A DNA stretch of 64,000 nt from Prevotella sp. (GCA_024682415.1 JAIKZG010000031.1:19923-83922), one strand, 5' to 3'; counted from the first letter of the stretch, positions 18,721-28,230 are shown. Notes: generated from the sequence alone by a model not told the origin. Numbers and translations: made by a program.

Positions 18721-20199
18721 TTATCTGATTTTGTTTTCCACGTCGAACCACAAACGAGTAGTAAGCTCGTCGCTCCCCTGCTGCCCCACCGCATCACGAT
18801 AGTTCTCGCCATTAAGGGATTGCTCCGTGTCGGGATAGAACAGGCGGCGAGGAAGCTCATCTCCGTCGAGCACGGATGAAGCCCCAGCCACAAGATGAGG
18901 ATAGCCCAGACGGCGCCAATCGGTAAAAGCGTCGGGAGCCTGACCATAATAAGCTATCCACTTCTGCCATCCTATCAACTCTGCCCAGCGTGAGGAATTG
19001 TAAGCCACATCGGGCTGAGAAAGATAAGCCTCTACCACAGCATTATCCGTAATGCCATATTGAGCAAGCGAAGCCTTGATGCCCTCCTTATACCACGCTT
19101 CGGCATCAGCATTGATAAATCCGCGCGCTGCCGACTCGGCGAAAATCTGCGCCACCTCTGAATAAGTGAAGAACACGGCAGGCGCATCATCCGCAAGGAA
19201 ATATTTGCCAGGCAACGAAAGATTATAGAAGCCTTGACTGTTGGCAGCATCGGCCGACAAACCGTTGCCCGCACCTTGATAGGTGGTGATATTCTCGTTT
19301 TGCGGCAACTGCGCGAATATAGGCAGACGAGGATCAGCCACCGATTTAAGTTTCTCGATAAGCGTCTTCGACACTCGCTGATCATCACGGGTAGCGAAAG
19401 CCTCAGCCCACGGATTCCACTGAGGGGAAGAAGTGAACACAAATCTTGCGTTATCATCATTAGAGCTTATCAGATTTTCACGGTCGGCATACAGCTCCGC
19501 AATCACGCTCTTTGCCGCTGCCTCATCTCTGTCGGCTATTTCCAAGGCAATGCGAAGACGCAGAGAATTAGCGAATTTGCGCCATCGCGACAAGTTGCCG
19601 CCAAAGACTAAGTCGCCCTCCACTTTCTCGCCCGAAACGGAAAGACCGTTGGCTGCGTCGGTCAGTTCTGTGAGCAATGAGCGAAGCACCTCTTCCTGAG
19701 CGTCGTATTTAGGAGTTATCGTCTTGCCATACTCGCTATATGGTATGTTGCCATATAGATTAGTAAGCTGAAGGAAAGTCCACGCGCGCCATATACGAGC
19801 CACATTCTTAATATTGTCGTTGCTCAGTTCCGATTTTATTATAGCGTCGGCATCAGCTATGACGGAAGCGTATGCTGTGTTCCATGTCTGCGTGAAGTCG
19901 TCATTGGAAACATTATAGCAGTCGGGCTCGGTGTATTGTATTTTCGCCCAATGCTGCACCCAAAGAAGTGTAGAGTTGTAGTTCAAATCATTTCCCCAAA
20001 ACCACTCTGCTGAATGATACTCCACGGCTGAAAGCAGATAAGCAGGCTGCGGATTTTCAGTTGCGTTAGGGTTTTTGTTTATATCTTCAAGACTGTCGCT
20101 GCATGAAGCCGAGACGACAGCCAAGGCTACTGCCGAGCCACGCAACAACGCTGCGGTAACCGACTTTATATTTTTTATTCCGACCATATTAATATTCAA
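18721..20199 (-). CDS. SusD-like nutrient-binding lipoprotein (SusD-like_2 type, pair 2)
   Basis: The signal peptide ends in VVSASCSDSLEDINKNPN, a lipobox with the start typical of the shorter SusD-like_2 subfamily that partners peptide- or amino-acid-type SusC proteins as well as glycan ones. Middle motifs include RIWRAWTFLQLTNLYGNIPYSE (about 140) and LSRWRKFANSLRLRIALEI (about 208). The C-terminal WIAYYGQAPDAFTDWRRLGYP and ELPRRLFYPDTEQSLN are hallmark regions. At 492 aa the length is normal. The alternative start M5 is equally possible. It follows the SusC gene by 15 bp and ends the operon at a terminator. Confidence 0.9.
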   Translation of the reverse strand: MNINMVGIKNIKSVTAALLRGSAVALAVVSASCSDSLEDINKNPNATENPQPAYLLSAVEYHSAEWFWGNDLNYNSTLLWVQHWAKIQYTEPDCYNVSNDDFTQTWNTAYASVIADADAIIKSELSNDNIKNVARIWRAWTFLQLTNLYGNIPYSEYGKTITPKYDAQEEVLRSLLTELTDAANGLSVSGEKVEGDLVFGGNLSRWRKFANSLRLRIALEIADRDEAAAKSVIAELYADRENLISSNDDNARFVFTSSPQWNPWAEAFATRDDQRVSKTLIEKLKSVADPRLPIFAQLPQNENITTYQGAGNGLSADAANSQGFYNLSLPGKYFLADDAPAVFFTYSEVAQIFAESAARGFINADAEAWYKEGIKASLAQYGITDNAVVEAYLSQPDVAYNSSRWAELIGWQKWIAYYGQAPDAFTDWRRLGYPHLVAGASSVLDGDELPRRLFYPDTEQSLNGENYRDAVGQQGSDELTTRLWFDVENKIR

Positions 20200-20214
20200 C
20201 TTTAAGAAAAGACA

Positions 20215-23200
20215 TTAAAACTTTAGATTCAAACTTATGCCAAGAGAGCGCGTCGTAGGCAGCGAGAGAGATTCATATCCCTGCGCATTGCCTGTAGAAT
20301 GAGCGGCTTCTGGGTCTACATTTGGTAAATTCTTATGAATAATCCAGAGATTGCGCCCGGTGAGCGAAACAGAAGCGTCAGTCAGATGCAATTTTGAGAG
20401 AATGGCGTGTGGCAAGTTATAGGTAAGCGCCACCTCGCGCAGTTTTATATACGAAGCATCCCAAATATTAGCTTCGGCTATGCTATACACTCTGTGATAG
20501 TATTTCTCTGCCGATGTTATCACATTATTCTTCTCGCCCTTCTCGTTCACTCCGTCTACGATGATACCATCCTGATACACACGAGTGTCTACACCATTTA
20601 CAACTGCATGATACAAGCCGTCTGCCGACGTGGTATAATCAGGAGTAGGAATACCTACATTGTCGCCCTGAGCATTCTTGTAATACCACACTCCGCCATG
20701 GTCGGCGTCTCTGCCTGGCAGTGTAGAGGCAAGCACGCCTGTATATCGTCCTGTGCGATTAGTGTTGGAATAGATTTTTCCGCCTATGCTCGCGTCGATA
20801 AGGAAGCTGAGAGTGAAATCCTTGTAGCGGAACGTGTTGCTTATACCTCCAGTCCAGTTAGGGGTGAAATGTCCCAACTCCCTTGAAGTTGTAGAAACCT
20901 TTGGCAGTCCGTTTTCGTCTACTATTATATTGCCGCTGCCGTCGCGCTGATAAGTAGTGCCGAAGAGTGTGCCATACGCTCCTCCCACAGGGGCGATTAT
21001 CTGAATACCGGGGTTGCCTATCTGATAGCTTTTTATCAGCCCTTCCCTGTCAAGCTCTATCACCTTGCTACGGTTGATACTGTAGTTTACGTCTACGTTC
21101 CACTGAAAATCCCTTGTTTTCACAGGAATACCGCTCAGCTGCAATTCCAATCCTCTGTTGCGGATATGACCTGCGTTTCTCACTTGTGAAGTGTATTTAG
21201 AAGCTGCCGTGGTAGCGAGTTTCAGTATCTGGTCTTTGCTGTCAGTCTGATATACAGCAGCGTCGAAACTTAGTCTGCCTCCAAAGAAAGAGCCTTCCAA
21301 GCCTGCCTCATACGAGAATGTGCGCTCAGGCTTCAAGTCGGGATTCTTGCCCTCCATAGATGATGTCTGCAAAGGATTGCCCTTAAACGCTGCTTCCGAT
21401 TCAAATACCGTGGCAAGCTGGTAAGGATCGGCGTCGCTGCCCACCTGCGACCATCCGCCACGCAATTTCAGATAGTCTATCTTCTCATTACGCAATGAGA
21501 AAGCTCTGTCGAGCAGCACGCTTGCCGTAACCGAAGGATAGAAATAAGAATTGTTTTTCTTTGGCAATGTAGACGACCAGTCGTTACGCCCTGTCACGGT
21601 GAGGTAAGCAAGCCCTTTATAGCCAGCCGTAGCCGAAGCATACAATCCATATTGGCGCAAGCGATAGAAGTCGTTGGAAGAAACGAGCTGGTCGCGCGAG
21701 TTGGTAAGAGTGTAAAGCTCGGCTACCGCCAAGCGTGGCGCTGCCTGATAGTTATTCTCATATTTCTTATTGCGGATGTTGTAGCCAGCCAAAGCGTCTA
21801 CCGACCAGTCGCTGTTTATCTGCCTGTTGTATGTGAGCAGCAATTCCGTATTGTCTTCTTTCACCATGTAGGCATCTTCCGAATAGCTGCCATACGGAGT
21901 GCCGCTCGTGCCCCATTTCACCTTGCTCTTTCTCCTGTCGTTATACCAGTCGGTGCTTTCTCTGAACAAGAGGTCAAGACCTTTATATAAATGGAAGTTC
22001 ACATGAATGTTGCCTATAAGCCTATGGCGATCTTGCGACACGGTGTTATATTCCGTAGTCCAAAACGGATTACTATAATAGCTTGCGTTCCAGTTGCGAT
22101 TGTAATCAGCTTTCAGCGAAGCCATATCCACCTGTCGTCCTCCCCAGATGAATTGCAGCATGGTCATGTTGCTGCGCCCCGAAATGCCTGGCATGCTCGG
22201 CGAGTCGTAGACTACATACTGACCATTCGCGCCCACTGAAAGCCAGTCGGTGAGATTATAATCGGTGTTGAAAGTGAAATTAGATTTTCTTGTGCTCGCG
22301 TTGGGCACTATGCTGTTTTGCTTCTCAAAATTATAGCCTATACGGAAATGATAGTTGTCGTCGGAGCGTGCTATTGAAATGCCGTTGCTCGTGGTGAAGC
22401 CTGTGCGGAAGAAATCCTTCACGTTGTCAGGATGAGAAATCCATGGCGTAGCCGTTCTGTTGCCGTTAGCGTCGAGAGGAGAATCAAACTGCGGAATATT
22501 CAGCCCAATGTTAAGTTTCGGCCCCCAGCTTTCGTCCACTCCGTCGTTTATGCCCGCGCCTTTTCCGTCTACATAGCTAAATCTGCCGTCAGCTCCCTGT
22601 CCGAACACATTTTGAAACTTTGGCAATGTGGCAGCGAATGAAATTCTGTTAGAGGAAGTAATGTTTATGCCAAGACCTTTCTGCCTGCGTCCGCTCTTGG
22701 TGGTTATCACGATTGCGCCATGAGCAGCGCGCGAGCCATAGAGAGCCGAAGCGTTAGGGCCTTTCAACACAGTAAGCGACTCAATGTCTTCCGCGTTGAT
22801 ATCGGCTATGGCGTTTTTGAAATCACGCCCCACGCCCTGAGAATTGAGCTGAGAATTGTCTACCGGCACACCATCGATGACAAACAAAGGCTGATTTTCG
22901 CCGGCAATGGAAGTTTCGCCTCTTATTATTATGCGAGAAGAACCTATATCTGCCTGTGAGCCTGTAATTCTCACGCCCGACAGCTTACCCGACAAGTTGC
23001 CGAGAAAGTTGTTGTCGGCAGAGCGAGTGAGTAGCTCCGAGTTAAGGCTCTGAGCACTGTAGCCGAGAGCTTTCTTCTCACGAGAAAGACCCAAAGCTGT
23101 GACGACTACTTCGTCAAGAGTGCGGTCGTAGTTGAGCAAAGGTGCTTCCGTAGTCGCTCCATGACCATCGTTATCCACTATCGTCTGTCCCGTCATCGGC

Positions 23201-23316
23201 AAAGGAAGAAGTGCTGAAAAAACAGCAACCAGTGCCTTGGGAGCACTGACTGCCAAACTATCTCTCTTTTTTCTATTCATAACCACTTGTTTCTTTTTCA
23301 TATTCATTTCTCCCAA
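20215..23316 (-). CDS. SusC/RagA family TonB-linked outer-membrane transporter (pair 2)
   Basis: The 1033-aa protein has a signal region (residues 25-45), then directly the TonB box LDEVVVTALGLSREKKALG, the plug (IRGETSIAGENQPLFVIDG; IESLTVLKGPNASALYGSRA) and the barrel ending SLGISLNLKF. The CarboxypepD-like N-terminal domain of pair 1 is absent; only about 20 residues separate the signal from the TonB box. The start could also be 23304 (MKKKQVVMN). The promoter box is at 23352-23359. It lies divergent to two sulfur amino acid enzymes, a hint but no proof of an amino-acid or peptide substrate. Confidence 0.93.
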   Translation of the reverse strand: MGEMNMKKKQVVMNRKKRDSLAVSAPKALVAVFSALLPLPMTGQTIVDNDGHGATTEAPLLNYDRTLDEVVVTALGLSREKKALGYSAQSLNSELLTRSADNNFLGNLSGKLSGVRITGSQADIGSSRIIIRGETSIAGENQPLFVIDGVPVDNSQLNSQGVGRDFKNAIADINAEDIESLTVLKGPNASALYGSRAAHGAIVITTKSGRRQKGLGINITSSNRISFAATLPKFQNVFGQGADGRFSYVDGKGAGINDGVDESWGPKLNIGLNIPQFDSPLDANGNRTATPWISHPDNVKDFFRTGFTTSNGISIARSDDNYHFRIGYNFEKQNSIVPNASTRKSNFTFNTDYNLTDWLSVGANGQYVVYDSPSMPGISGRSNMTMLQFIWGGRQVDMASLKADYNRNWNASYYSNPFWTTEYNTVSQDRHRLIGNIHVNFHLYKGLDLLFRESTDWYNDRRKSKVKWGTSGTPYGSYSEDAYMVKEDNTELLLTYNRQINSDWSVDALAGYNIRNKKYENNYQAAPRLAVAELYTLTNSRDQLVSSNDFYRLRQYGLYASATAGYKGLAYLTVTGRNDWSSTLPKKNNSYFYPSVTASVLLDRAFSLRNEKIDYLKLRGGWSQVGSDADPYQLATVFESEAAFKGNPLQTSSMEGKNPDLKPERTFSYEAGLEGSFFGGRLSFDAAVYQTDSKDQILKLATTAASKYTSQVRNAGHIRNRGLELQLSGIPVKTRDFQWNVDVNYSINRSKVIELDREGLIKSYQIGNPGIQIIAPVGGAYGTLFGTTYQRDGSGNIIVDENGLPKVSTTSRELGHFTPNWTGGISNTFRYKDFTLSFLIDASIGGKIYSNTNRTGRYTGVLASTLPGRDADHGGVWYYKNAQGDNVGIPTPDYTTSADGLYHAVVNGVDTRVYQDGIIVDGVNEKGEKNNVITSAEKYYHRVYSIAEANIWDASYIKLREVALTYNLPHAILSKLHLTDASVSLTGRNLWIIHKNLPNVDPEAAHSTGNAQGYESLSLPTTRSLGISLNLKF

Positions 23317-23351
23317 ATTAAAATGTTTTCTCTAATAATAATTTCCGATGG

Positions 23352-23359
23352 CAAAGGTA
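23352..23359 (-). promoter_or_regulatory. -7 box for SusCD pair 2
   Basis: Minus strand TACCTTTG, about 36 bases upstream of the first possible ATG. Confidence 0.6.
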
Positions 23360-23480
23360 CGACAACTTTGTTTCGCCCGAAATACCATAAAAAAGGCATT
23401 TTACGCTACCGCTACTACCACGCTTATGGTATTTTCGCAACTTGCTTATATAAATAAGGTGGAAATAGACTCTGTTTTTA

Positions 23481-23488
23481 TACCTTTG
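23481..23488 (+). promoter_or_regulatory. -7 box for the transsulfuration enzyme gene
   Basis: TACCTTTG followed by a leader of about 38 nt to the ATG at 23532. It faces away from the SusC promoter, the two boxes being about 120 bp apart. Confidence 0.6.
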
Positions 23489-23531
23489 CAGACGTAATTC
23501 ACATAAAAAACTAAGTTAAGAGAGAAAGATA

Positions 23532-24701
23532 ATGAAAAAACAAACGATTGCCATTCATGTGCCTTACGAGAGAGAAGACGCATACGGCGCGCTGAGCGTG
23601 CCTGTTTACAATTCAGTAGCTTACGAATTCCCCGACACAGACTCAATGACGGAAGCCTTTTCAGGAAGGAGCGGCGCGCCCGACTATTCGCGCACGGCAA
23701 ACCCTACGGTGACTAATCTGGAGCATAGAGTGAAAACCATTACCGAAGCCAAAAGCGTGACGGCATTCAACTCTGGAATGGCTGCCATAAGCAATGCCCT
23801 ATTAGCTATTTCCGCCCAAGGCAAAAACATAATCACTTCCAAACATCTTTTCGGCAACACATATTCGCTGCTCACATCATCACTTAAGAGATTTGGGGTG
23901 ACGACACGCCTTGCCGACCTTACAAAAGCGGAAGAAGTGGAGGCTGCAATCGACGATGATTCCTGTTGTATCTTCTTTGAAATAATCACCAATCCGCAGA
24001 TGGAAGTGGCAGACATCAGCGCGTTGGCGGCAGTAGCTCGCAGGCACAACATTCCCCTCGTGGCAGACACTACGATGATACCATTCACCCAGTTTTCGGC
24101 AAAGAAGCTCGGCATAGACATTGAGATTTTGTCAAGCACGAAATACATAAGCGGAGGAGCAACGAGCCTTGGCGGACTTGTAGTAGACTATGGCAGATTT
24201 CCGGAGATAGAGCACGCCATAAAGAATGAAATGCTCTTCAACTTCGGAGCTTACATGACTCCCGAAGTGGCTTACCGCCAGACCATCGGCCTTGAGACTC
24301 TCGACGCTCGCTATCGTGTGCAGAGCGACAACGCGCTGCGACTTGCGAGAAAGCTCAAAGAGCTGCCACAGATTAAGCACGTGAACTATCTCGGCTTGGA
24401 GGATAATCCTTACCACGAGCTGGCGCAAAGACAGTTTGGCAAGACGGCTGGAGCAATGGTGACGATAGAGCTTGGCTGCGCCGAGGAATGTTTCTCAATG
24501 CTCAACAAACTGAAGCTGATACACAGAGCCACCAACCTGTTTGACAACCGCACCCTCGCCATCCACCCTTACAGCACGATATACGTGGCTTTCACTCCTG
24601 AGCAGAAAGCTGAAATGGACGTGCTCGACACCACTATTCGCCTGAGCGTGGGACTGGAAGACGTGGACGACCTTTTGGAAGACATAAAGCAGGCATTATA
24701 A
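23532..24701 (+). CDS. Cys/Met metabolism PLP-dependent enzyme (transsulfuration family)
   Basis: At 389 aa it fits cystathionine gamma-synthase, O-acetylhomoserine sulfhydrylase and methionine gamma-lyase. Family landmarks are the N-terminal PVYNSVAYEF, PDYSRTANPTVTNLE (about 55), FNSGMAAISN (about 78), and the PLP lysine in SSTKYISGG (about 202). The reaction within the family cannot be fixed from sequence alone. The next gene, a MalY/PatB C-S lyase, follows within 36 bp, so the pair probably makes or breaks carbon-sulfur bonds in homocysteine/methionine metabolism. The enzyme should be a cytoplasmic tetramer. Confidence 0.88.
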   Translation: MKKQTIAIHVPYEREDAYGALSVPVYNSVAYEFPDTDSMTEAFSGRSGAPDYSRTANPTVTNLEHRVKTITEAKSVTAFNSGMAAISNALLAISAQGKNIITSKHLFGNTYSLLTSSLKRFGVTTRLADLTKAEEVEAAIDDDSCCIFFEIITNPQMEVADISALAAVARRHNIPLVADTTMIPFTQFSAKKLGIDIEILSSTKYISGGATSLGGLVVDYGRFPEIEHAIKNEMLFNFGAYMTPEVAYRQTIGLETLDARYRVQSDNALRLARKLKELPQIKHVNYLGLEDNPYHELAQRQFGKTAGAMVTIELGCAEECFSMLNKLKLIHRATNLFDNRTLAIHPYSTIYVAFTPEQKAEMDVLDTTIRLSVGLEDVDDLLEDIKQAL

Positions 24702-24737
24702 ATGCGACACATAACACAAAAACAAAATAGAGAAGAG

Positions 24738-25925
24738 ATGAAGACTTACGATTTCGACACCATAATACCTCGCGACGGCAGCGGCGACTTAAAGCATGAG
24801 GCATTGCAGCCACGATGGGGGCGAAAGGATTTGCTGCCGCTGTGGGTGGCAGACATGGATTTTGCCACTCCCGACTTCATAATCGACGCTATGAAAAAGC
24901 GCTTAGAGCACCCTATCCTCGGATATACCGTAGAACCTGAGGGATATTGGGCAACGGTGGCTGAATGGATAAAGGCGCGCCACGGATGGAACGTAAAGGA
25001 AGAATGGATGCAGTTTGTGCCGGGCATTGTGAAAGGTATCGGTCTTGTGATAAACGTGTTTACCAATCCGGGCGACAAGGTGATAATTCAGCCGCCGGTG
25101 TATCACCCTTTCAGGCTCACCCCGAAAGGCAACGGAAGAGAGGTAGTTTTCAATCCGTTGAAAGAAACCGCCCATGCCGATGGTGAGCATTATTATGAAA
25201 TGGACTTCGACGACCTGGAGCGCAAAGCCGATGGCTGCAAGGTGCTGATACTCTGCAATCCTCACAACCCTGCCGGAATCTGCTGGGACAGGGAAACTCT
25301 CACGAGGCTTGCCGACTTCTGCCACGAGCGAAACATTATCGTGATAAGCGACGAGATACATTGCGACATGGCTCTCTTCGGGCATAAGCACATTCCTTTT
25401 GCGAGCGTTTCGGAGAAAGCTGCGCAATGCTCAATCACATTTATGGCGCCCACGAAGACTTTCAACATGGCTGCGCTGATAAGCTCGTTCACCATAATTC
25501 CCAACCCCACAATACGACGCCGATTCTTCCACTGGATGGACGTAAACGAGCTGAGCGAAGCCACGCTGATGGCACCTATCGCCACCGTTGCCGCATTTAA
25601 GCATGGAGAGGAATGGCGAAAGCAGATGCTCGCCTATGTGGAGGGCAACGTAAAGTATGTGGAAGACTTTTGCCGAAAGGAGATACCGCAAATCAGAGTG
25701 GTGCGCTCCGAAGCAAGCTTCCTTGTATGGCTCGACTGCCGAAATCTTGGTCTTGACCACGACGCATTGCTCGACCTTTTCATAGACAAGGCCCACCTCG
25801 CCCTCAACGACGGAGAAATGTTTGGCACGGAGGGAAAAGGCTATATGCGCCTCAATGTGGGCACTCCGCGCGAGATATTAAGGCAGGCGATGGAGCAGCT
25901 GAAAAACGCGGTGAATTCATTATAA
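24738..25925 (+). CDS. MalY/PatB family C-S lyase (putative cystathionine beta-lyase)
   Basis: I choose the start at 24738 (MKTYDFDTII) rather than 24702, since AGAAGAG lies just before it and family members begin here. It is a fold-type I PLP aminotransferase-like enzyme that cleaves cystathionine or cysteine to a thiol, pyruvate and ammonia. Motifs are PLWVADMDF (about 36), LCNPHNPAG (about 175), SDEIHCDM and the PLP lysine in APTKTFNMAAL (about 239), with the C-terminal YMRLNVGTPR carboxylate-binding Arg. It is co-transcribed with the upstream transsulfuration enzyme and followed by a good terminator. Confidence 0.9.
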   Translation: MKTYDFDTIIPRDGSGDLKHEALQPRWGRKDLLPLWVADMDFATPDFIIDAMKKRLEHPILGYTVEPEGYWATVAEWIKARHGWNVKEEWMQFVPGIVKGIGLVINVFTNPGDKVIIQPPVYHPFRLTPKGNGREVVFNPLKETAHADGEHYYEMDFDDLERKADGCKVLILCNPHNPAGICWDRETLTRLADFCHERNIIVISDEIHCDMALFGHKHIPFASVSEKAAQCSITFMAPTKTFNMAALISSFTIIPNPTIRRRFFHWMDVNELSEATLMAPIATVAAFKHGEEWRKQMLAYVEGNVKYVEDFCRKEIPQIRVVRSEASFLVWLDCRNLGLDHDALLDLFIDKAHLALNDGEMFGTEGKGYMRLNVGTPREILRQAMEQLKNAVNSL

Positions 25926-25949
25926 ACATCAATCCCCGAAATGATATTA

Positions 25950-25982
25950 TAGCGTGTGCTTCAAGGCGCACGCTATTTTTTT
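25950..25982 (+). terminator. terminator of the sulfur amino acid operon
   Basis: TAGCGTGTGC and GCGCACGCTA pair (one G-U) with T7 directly after. The T run ends 2 bp before the -7 box of the next gene. Confidence 0.8.
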
Positions 25983-25984
25983 GC

Positions 25985-25992
25985 TAACTTTG
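25985..25992 (+). promoter_or_regulatory. -7 box, leaderless dipeptidase transcript
   Basis: TAACTTTG ends only five bases before the ATG at 25998, so the mRNA is predicted to start at or next to the start codon. Confidence 0.6.
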
Positions 25993-25997
25993 CAGAC

Positions 25998-26672
25998 ATG
26001 AAACAAGCTATCATTCTTTTTATTCTCGCATTCAGTTCAATGCTGTGCCATGCCGAAAACCCTATCGGCAAGACAGCACAGTCGATGAAATCGCAGGGCA
26101 TGGTGAATGTGCACGACATTGACCCCACGATACAGGTATCGCTGATGTATGCTCGCAAGGATAACTTCTGCGGAGTAGTATTGTATGGCGATCTTCGTCA
26201 GGCTTATCTCCACCCTAAGGCGGCAAAGGCTCTTGCCAAAGCGCAAAGCCGACTGAAACAGCTGCGCCCCGACCTAAGCCTAAAGATTTACGACGCTGCG
26301 CGCCCGATGAGCATTCAGCAGAAGATGTGGGACAAGGTGAAGAACACCACGAAGTATTTCTATGTGAGCAACCCTGCCCACGGCGGAGGAATGCACAACT
26401 ATGGACTGGCTGTAGACATCACCCTTTGCCGACAGAATGGCGACACTATCCCTATGGGCACAAAGGTAGACGGAATGACAAAGCTTTCGCACATAAACCG
26501 CGAAAAGGAACTCATGGCTGCCGGCAAGCTTAGCCGAAAGGCTGTGGAGAACAGAAGGCTGCTGCGCGAGGTGATGACCTATGCCGGATTTATGCCTCTA
26601 AGAACGGAGTGGTGGCATTTTAATCTCGTTTCGCGCGCCACGGCGAAGAAATATTATAAGGTAATAAAATAA
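25998..26672 (+). CDS. D-alanyl-D-alanine dipeptidase, VanX/DdpX-type (peptidase M15D)
   Basis: The start at 25998 (MKQAIILFI) fits the promoter box and gives a clean signal peptide ending SMLCHA. The mature domain has the VanX signature: VSLMYARKDNF, the arginine in YDAARPMSIQ, zinc ligands in GMHNYGLAVDIT (His and Asp, about 132-139) and EWWHF (catalytic Glu and third His ligand, about 204). It hydrolyses D-Ala-D-Ala or related dipeptides in the periplasm. There are no vanH or vanA homologues nearby, so this looks like peptidoglycan turnover or D-Ala salvage rather than a glycopeptide resistance locus. Confidence 0.9.
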   Translation: MKQAIILFILAFSSMLCHAENPIGKTAQSMKSQGMVNVHDIDPTIQVSLMYARKDNFCGVVLYGDLRQAYLHPKAAKALAKAQSRLKQLRPDLSLKIYDAARPMSIQQKMWDKVKNTTKYFYVSNPAHGGGMHNYGLAVDITLCRQNGDTIPMGTKVDGMTKLSHINREKELMAAGKLSRKAVENRRLLREVMTYAGFMPLRTEWWHFNLVSRATAKKYYKVIK

Positions 26673-26695
26673 CCGTTTCACCATACACCAAGAAT

Positions 26696-27895
26696 ATGAC
26701 AACCTCCGAATTCATCGAAACCCACAAAGGCGACGACGTGCGCAAACTGGCTTTCCTCTCAGGCAGATACCCTGAGGTGGACATGGCTTTCGCCCTCAAC
26801 CAGATAGCAGGCTATCAGACGGCACAATCCAAGCTGCCTACATGGGCGGCAACCGAAGGCATAATCTTCCCTCCCCACATCAATATGGAGCAATGCTCAA
26901 GCGAGCTTACGGCACGCTATAAGGCTGATGTTCTCGCCCGATATGTAGGAGCAAGCCCTTCTTCTTACATGGATATGACTGGAGGATTCGGAGTAGACTT
27001 CTCATTCATGGCGCGAGGATTTAAGGAGGCTGTGTATGTGGAACGCAACGCTGAATTGTGCCAAATCGCAAAGCATAACCTTGAATTGCTACAGCTCGAT
27101 AACTTCACGGCAATAAACGGCAATGGCGAGGAAGAGCTTCGCAAAATAGAACATATAGACACTATATTTCTCGACCCAGCAAGGCGCGACAGCAACGGAG
27201 GAAAAGTGGTTGCGCTGAGCGACTGCGCTCCCGACGTAATAGCTCTGAAAGAAGAGCTGTTCCATAAGGCCGACACCATAATGCTGAAGCTCTCGCCAAT
27301 GCTCGACTGGCATAAGGCGATAAGCGACATCGGAGAGGAGCACACAAGGGAGGTTCACATAGTTTCGGTAGGGAATGAATGCAAGGAGCTGCTTCTTATC
27401 CTAAACTCAATGGCAACCAACGAGCCTATAAGAATAGTATGCGCTGATTTGTCTGCCACAGGCGAGCAGACGTTTTCTTACTTCATAGATGATGACTCCA
27501 CTTCTGCCATTGCAGGCGAGGAGGAAAGCGAGATGGCAAGTTTCCTTTATGAGCCTAACACTGCCACGATGAAAGCGGGCTGCTTCAATCAGCTTTCGGC
27601 AAGATATGGCGCAAAGCAGGTGGCGATGAACAGCCATCTCTTTGTAGCTAAAGAGGAGATAAAGGATTTTCCTGGGCGAAGATTTCGCGTTGTGGCTCTT
27701 TCTTCGCTCAATAAGCGCGAGCTTAAACTTTCGCTTTCGGGCATAGAGAAAGCAAATATAACGGTGCGCAATTTCCCGATGAAAGTAGACGTTTTGCGCA
27801 AGAAGCTAAAATTAAAGGATGGCGGCTCAGTTTTCATCTTCGCCACCACCCTTTCAGATAATTCTCATCGCCTTTTCATCTGCGAAAAGGCTTGA
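26696..27895 (+). CDS. class I SAM-dependent methyltransferase with THUMP-like domain
   Basis: SAM-binding motif I is MDMTGGFGVDFSFMA (about residue 94), followed by the acidic VERNAELCQIAKHN (about 115) and the DPARRDSNGGK motif (about 158) that replaces the usual NPPY. A THUMP-like C-terminal portion (RRFRVVALSSLNKRELK, FPMKVDVLRKKLKLKDGGSVFIF) follows. The family is widespread in Bacteroidetes and presumed to modify RNA; the target is unknown. It starts 23 bp after the dipeptidase gene and may be co-transcribed. It converges with the TM2 gene, the stops being only 2 bp apart. Confidence 0.82.
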   Translation: MTTSEFIETHKGDDVRKLAFLSGRYPEVDMAFALNQIAGYQTAQSKLPTWAATEGIIFPPHINMEQCSSELTARYKADVLARYVGASPSSYMDMTGGFGVDFSFMARGFKEAVYVERNAELCQIAKHNLELLQLDNFTAINGNGEEELRKIEHIDTIFLDPARRDSNGGKVVALSDCAPDVIALKEELFHKADTIMLKLSPMLDWHKAISDIGEEHTREVHIVSVGNECKELLLILNSMATNEPIRIVCADLSATGEQTFSYFIDDDSTSAIAGEEESEMASFLYEPNTATMKAGCFNQLSARYGAKQVAMNSHLFVAKEEIKDFPGRRFRVVALSSLNKRELKLSLSGIEKANITVRNFPMKVDVLRKKLKLKDGGSVFIFATTLSDNSHRLFICEKA

Positions 27896-27897
27896 TT

Positions 27898-28230
27898 TCA
27901 TCGACAATACATATTAAACAACTCGTAGTTCTTCTCGCGCGTAGCGTCCATTATCAGGAACAAGTCGATGATAAACCACACGTAGCATCCGCCACAGGTC
28001 AAGAGTTTGCCTATGCCCATGCCGTTATCGCCGATATAAAATCTGTCTACTCCAAAGAAACCGAGCAACACCGAAAATATAATCGATAATGTAGGGTCTT
28101 TCATTCGCGTCATCATTGCGAGTGCTGTGTCGGGGTCGCAAGTTTCCAAGCGTTTGCGAATATCAGGCAGACATTCGGTAGGAAACTTCGAGGCGTTCAT
28201 CATAAATATCTGTTCTACTCTGCTGTCCAT
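27898..28230 (-). CDS. TM2 domain-containing membrane protein
   Basis: The N-terminal half (about 45 residues) is soluble; the C-terminal half is a TM2 domain with two helices joined by a short turn (SIIFSVLLGFFGVDRFYIGD, then KLLTCGGCYVWFIIDLFLIM). The GVDRFYIG motif is diagnostic. It is the last gene of a three-gene unit of small membrane proteins (CD225, DUF2752, TM2). The role is unknown. Confidence 0.85.
   Translation of the reverse strand: MDSRVEQIFMMNASKFPTECLPDIRKRLETCDPDTALAMMTRMKDPTLSIIFSVLLGFFGVDRFYIGDNGMGIGKLLTCGGCYVWFIIDLFLIMDATREKNYELFNMYCR

Noticed and set aside
25998-26672. Glycopeptide resistance (vanX) locus
   Set aside because: Only a VanX-type peptidase is present; no vanH, vanA or regulator genes adjoin it.
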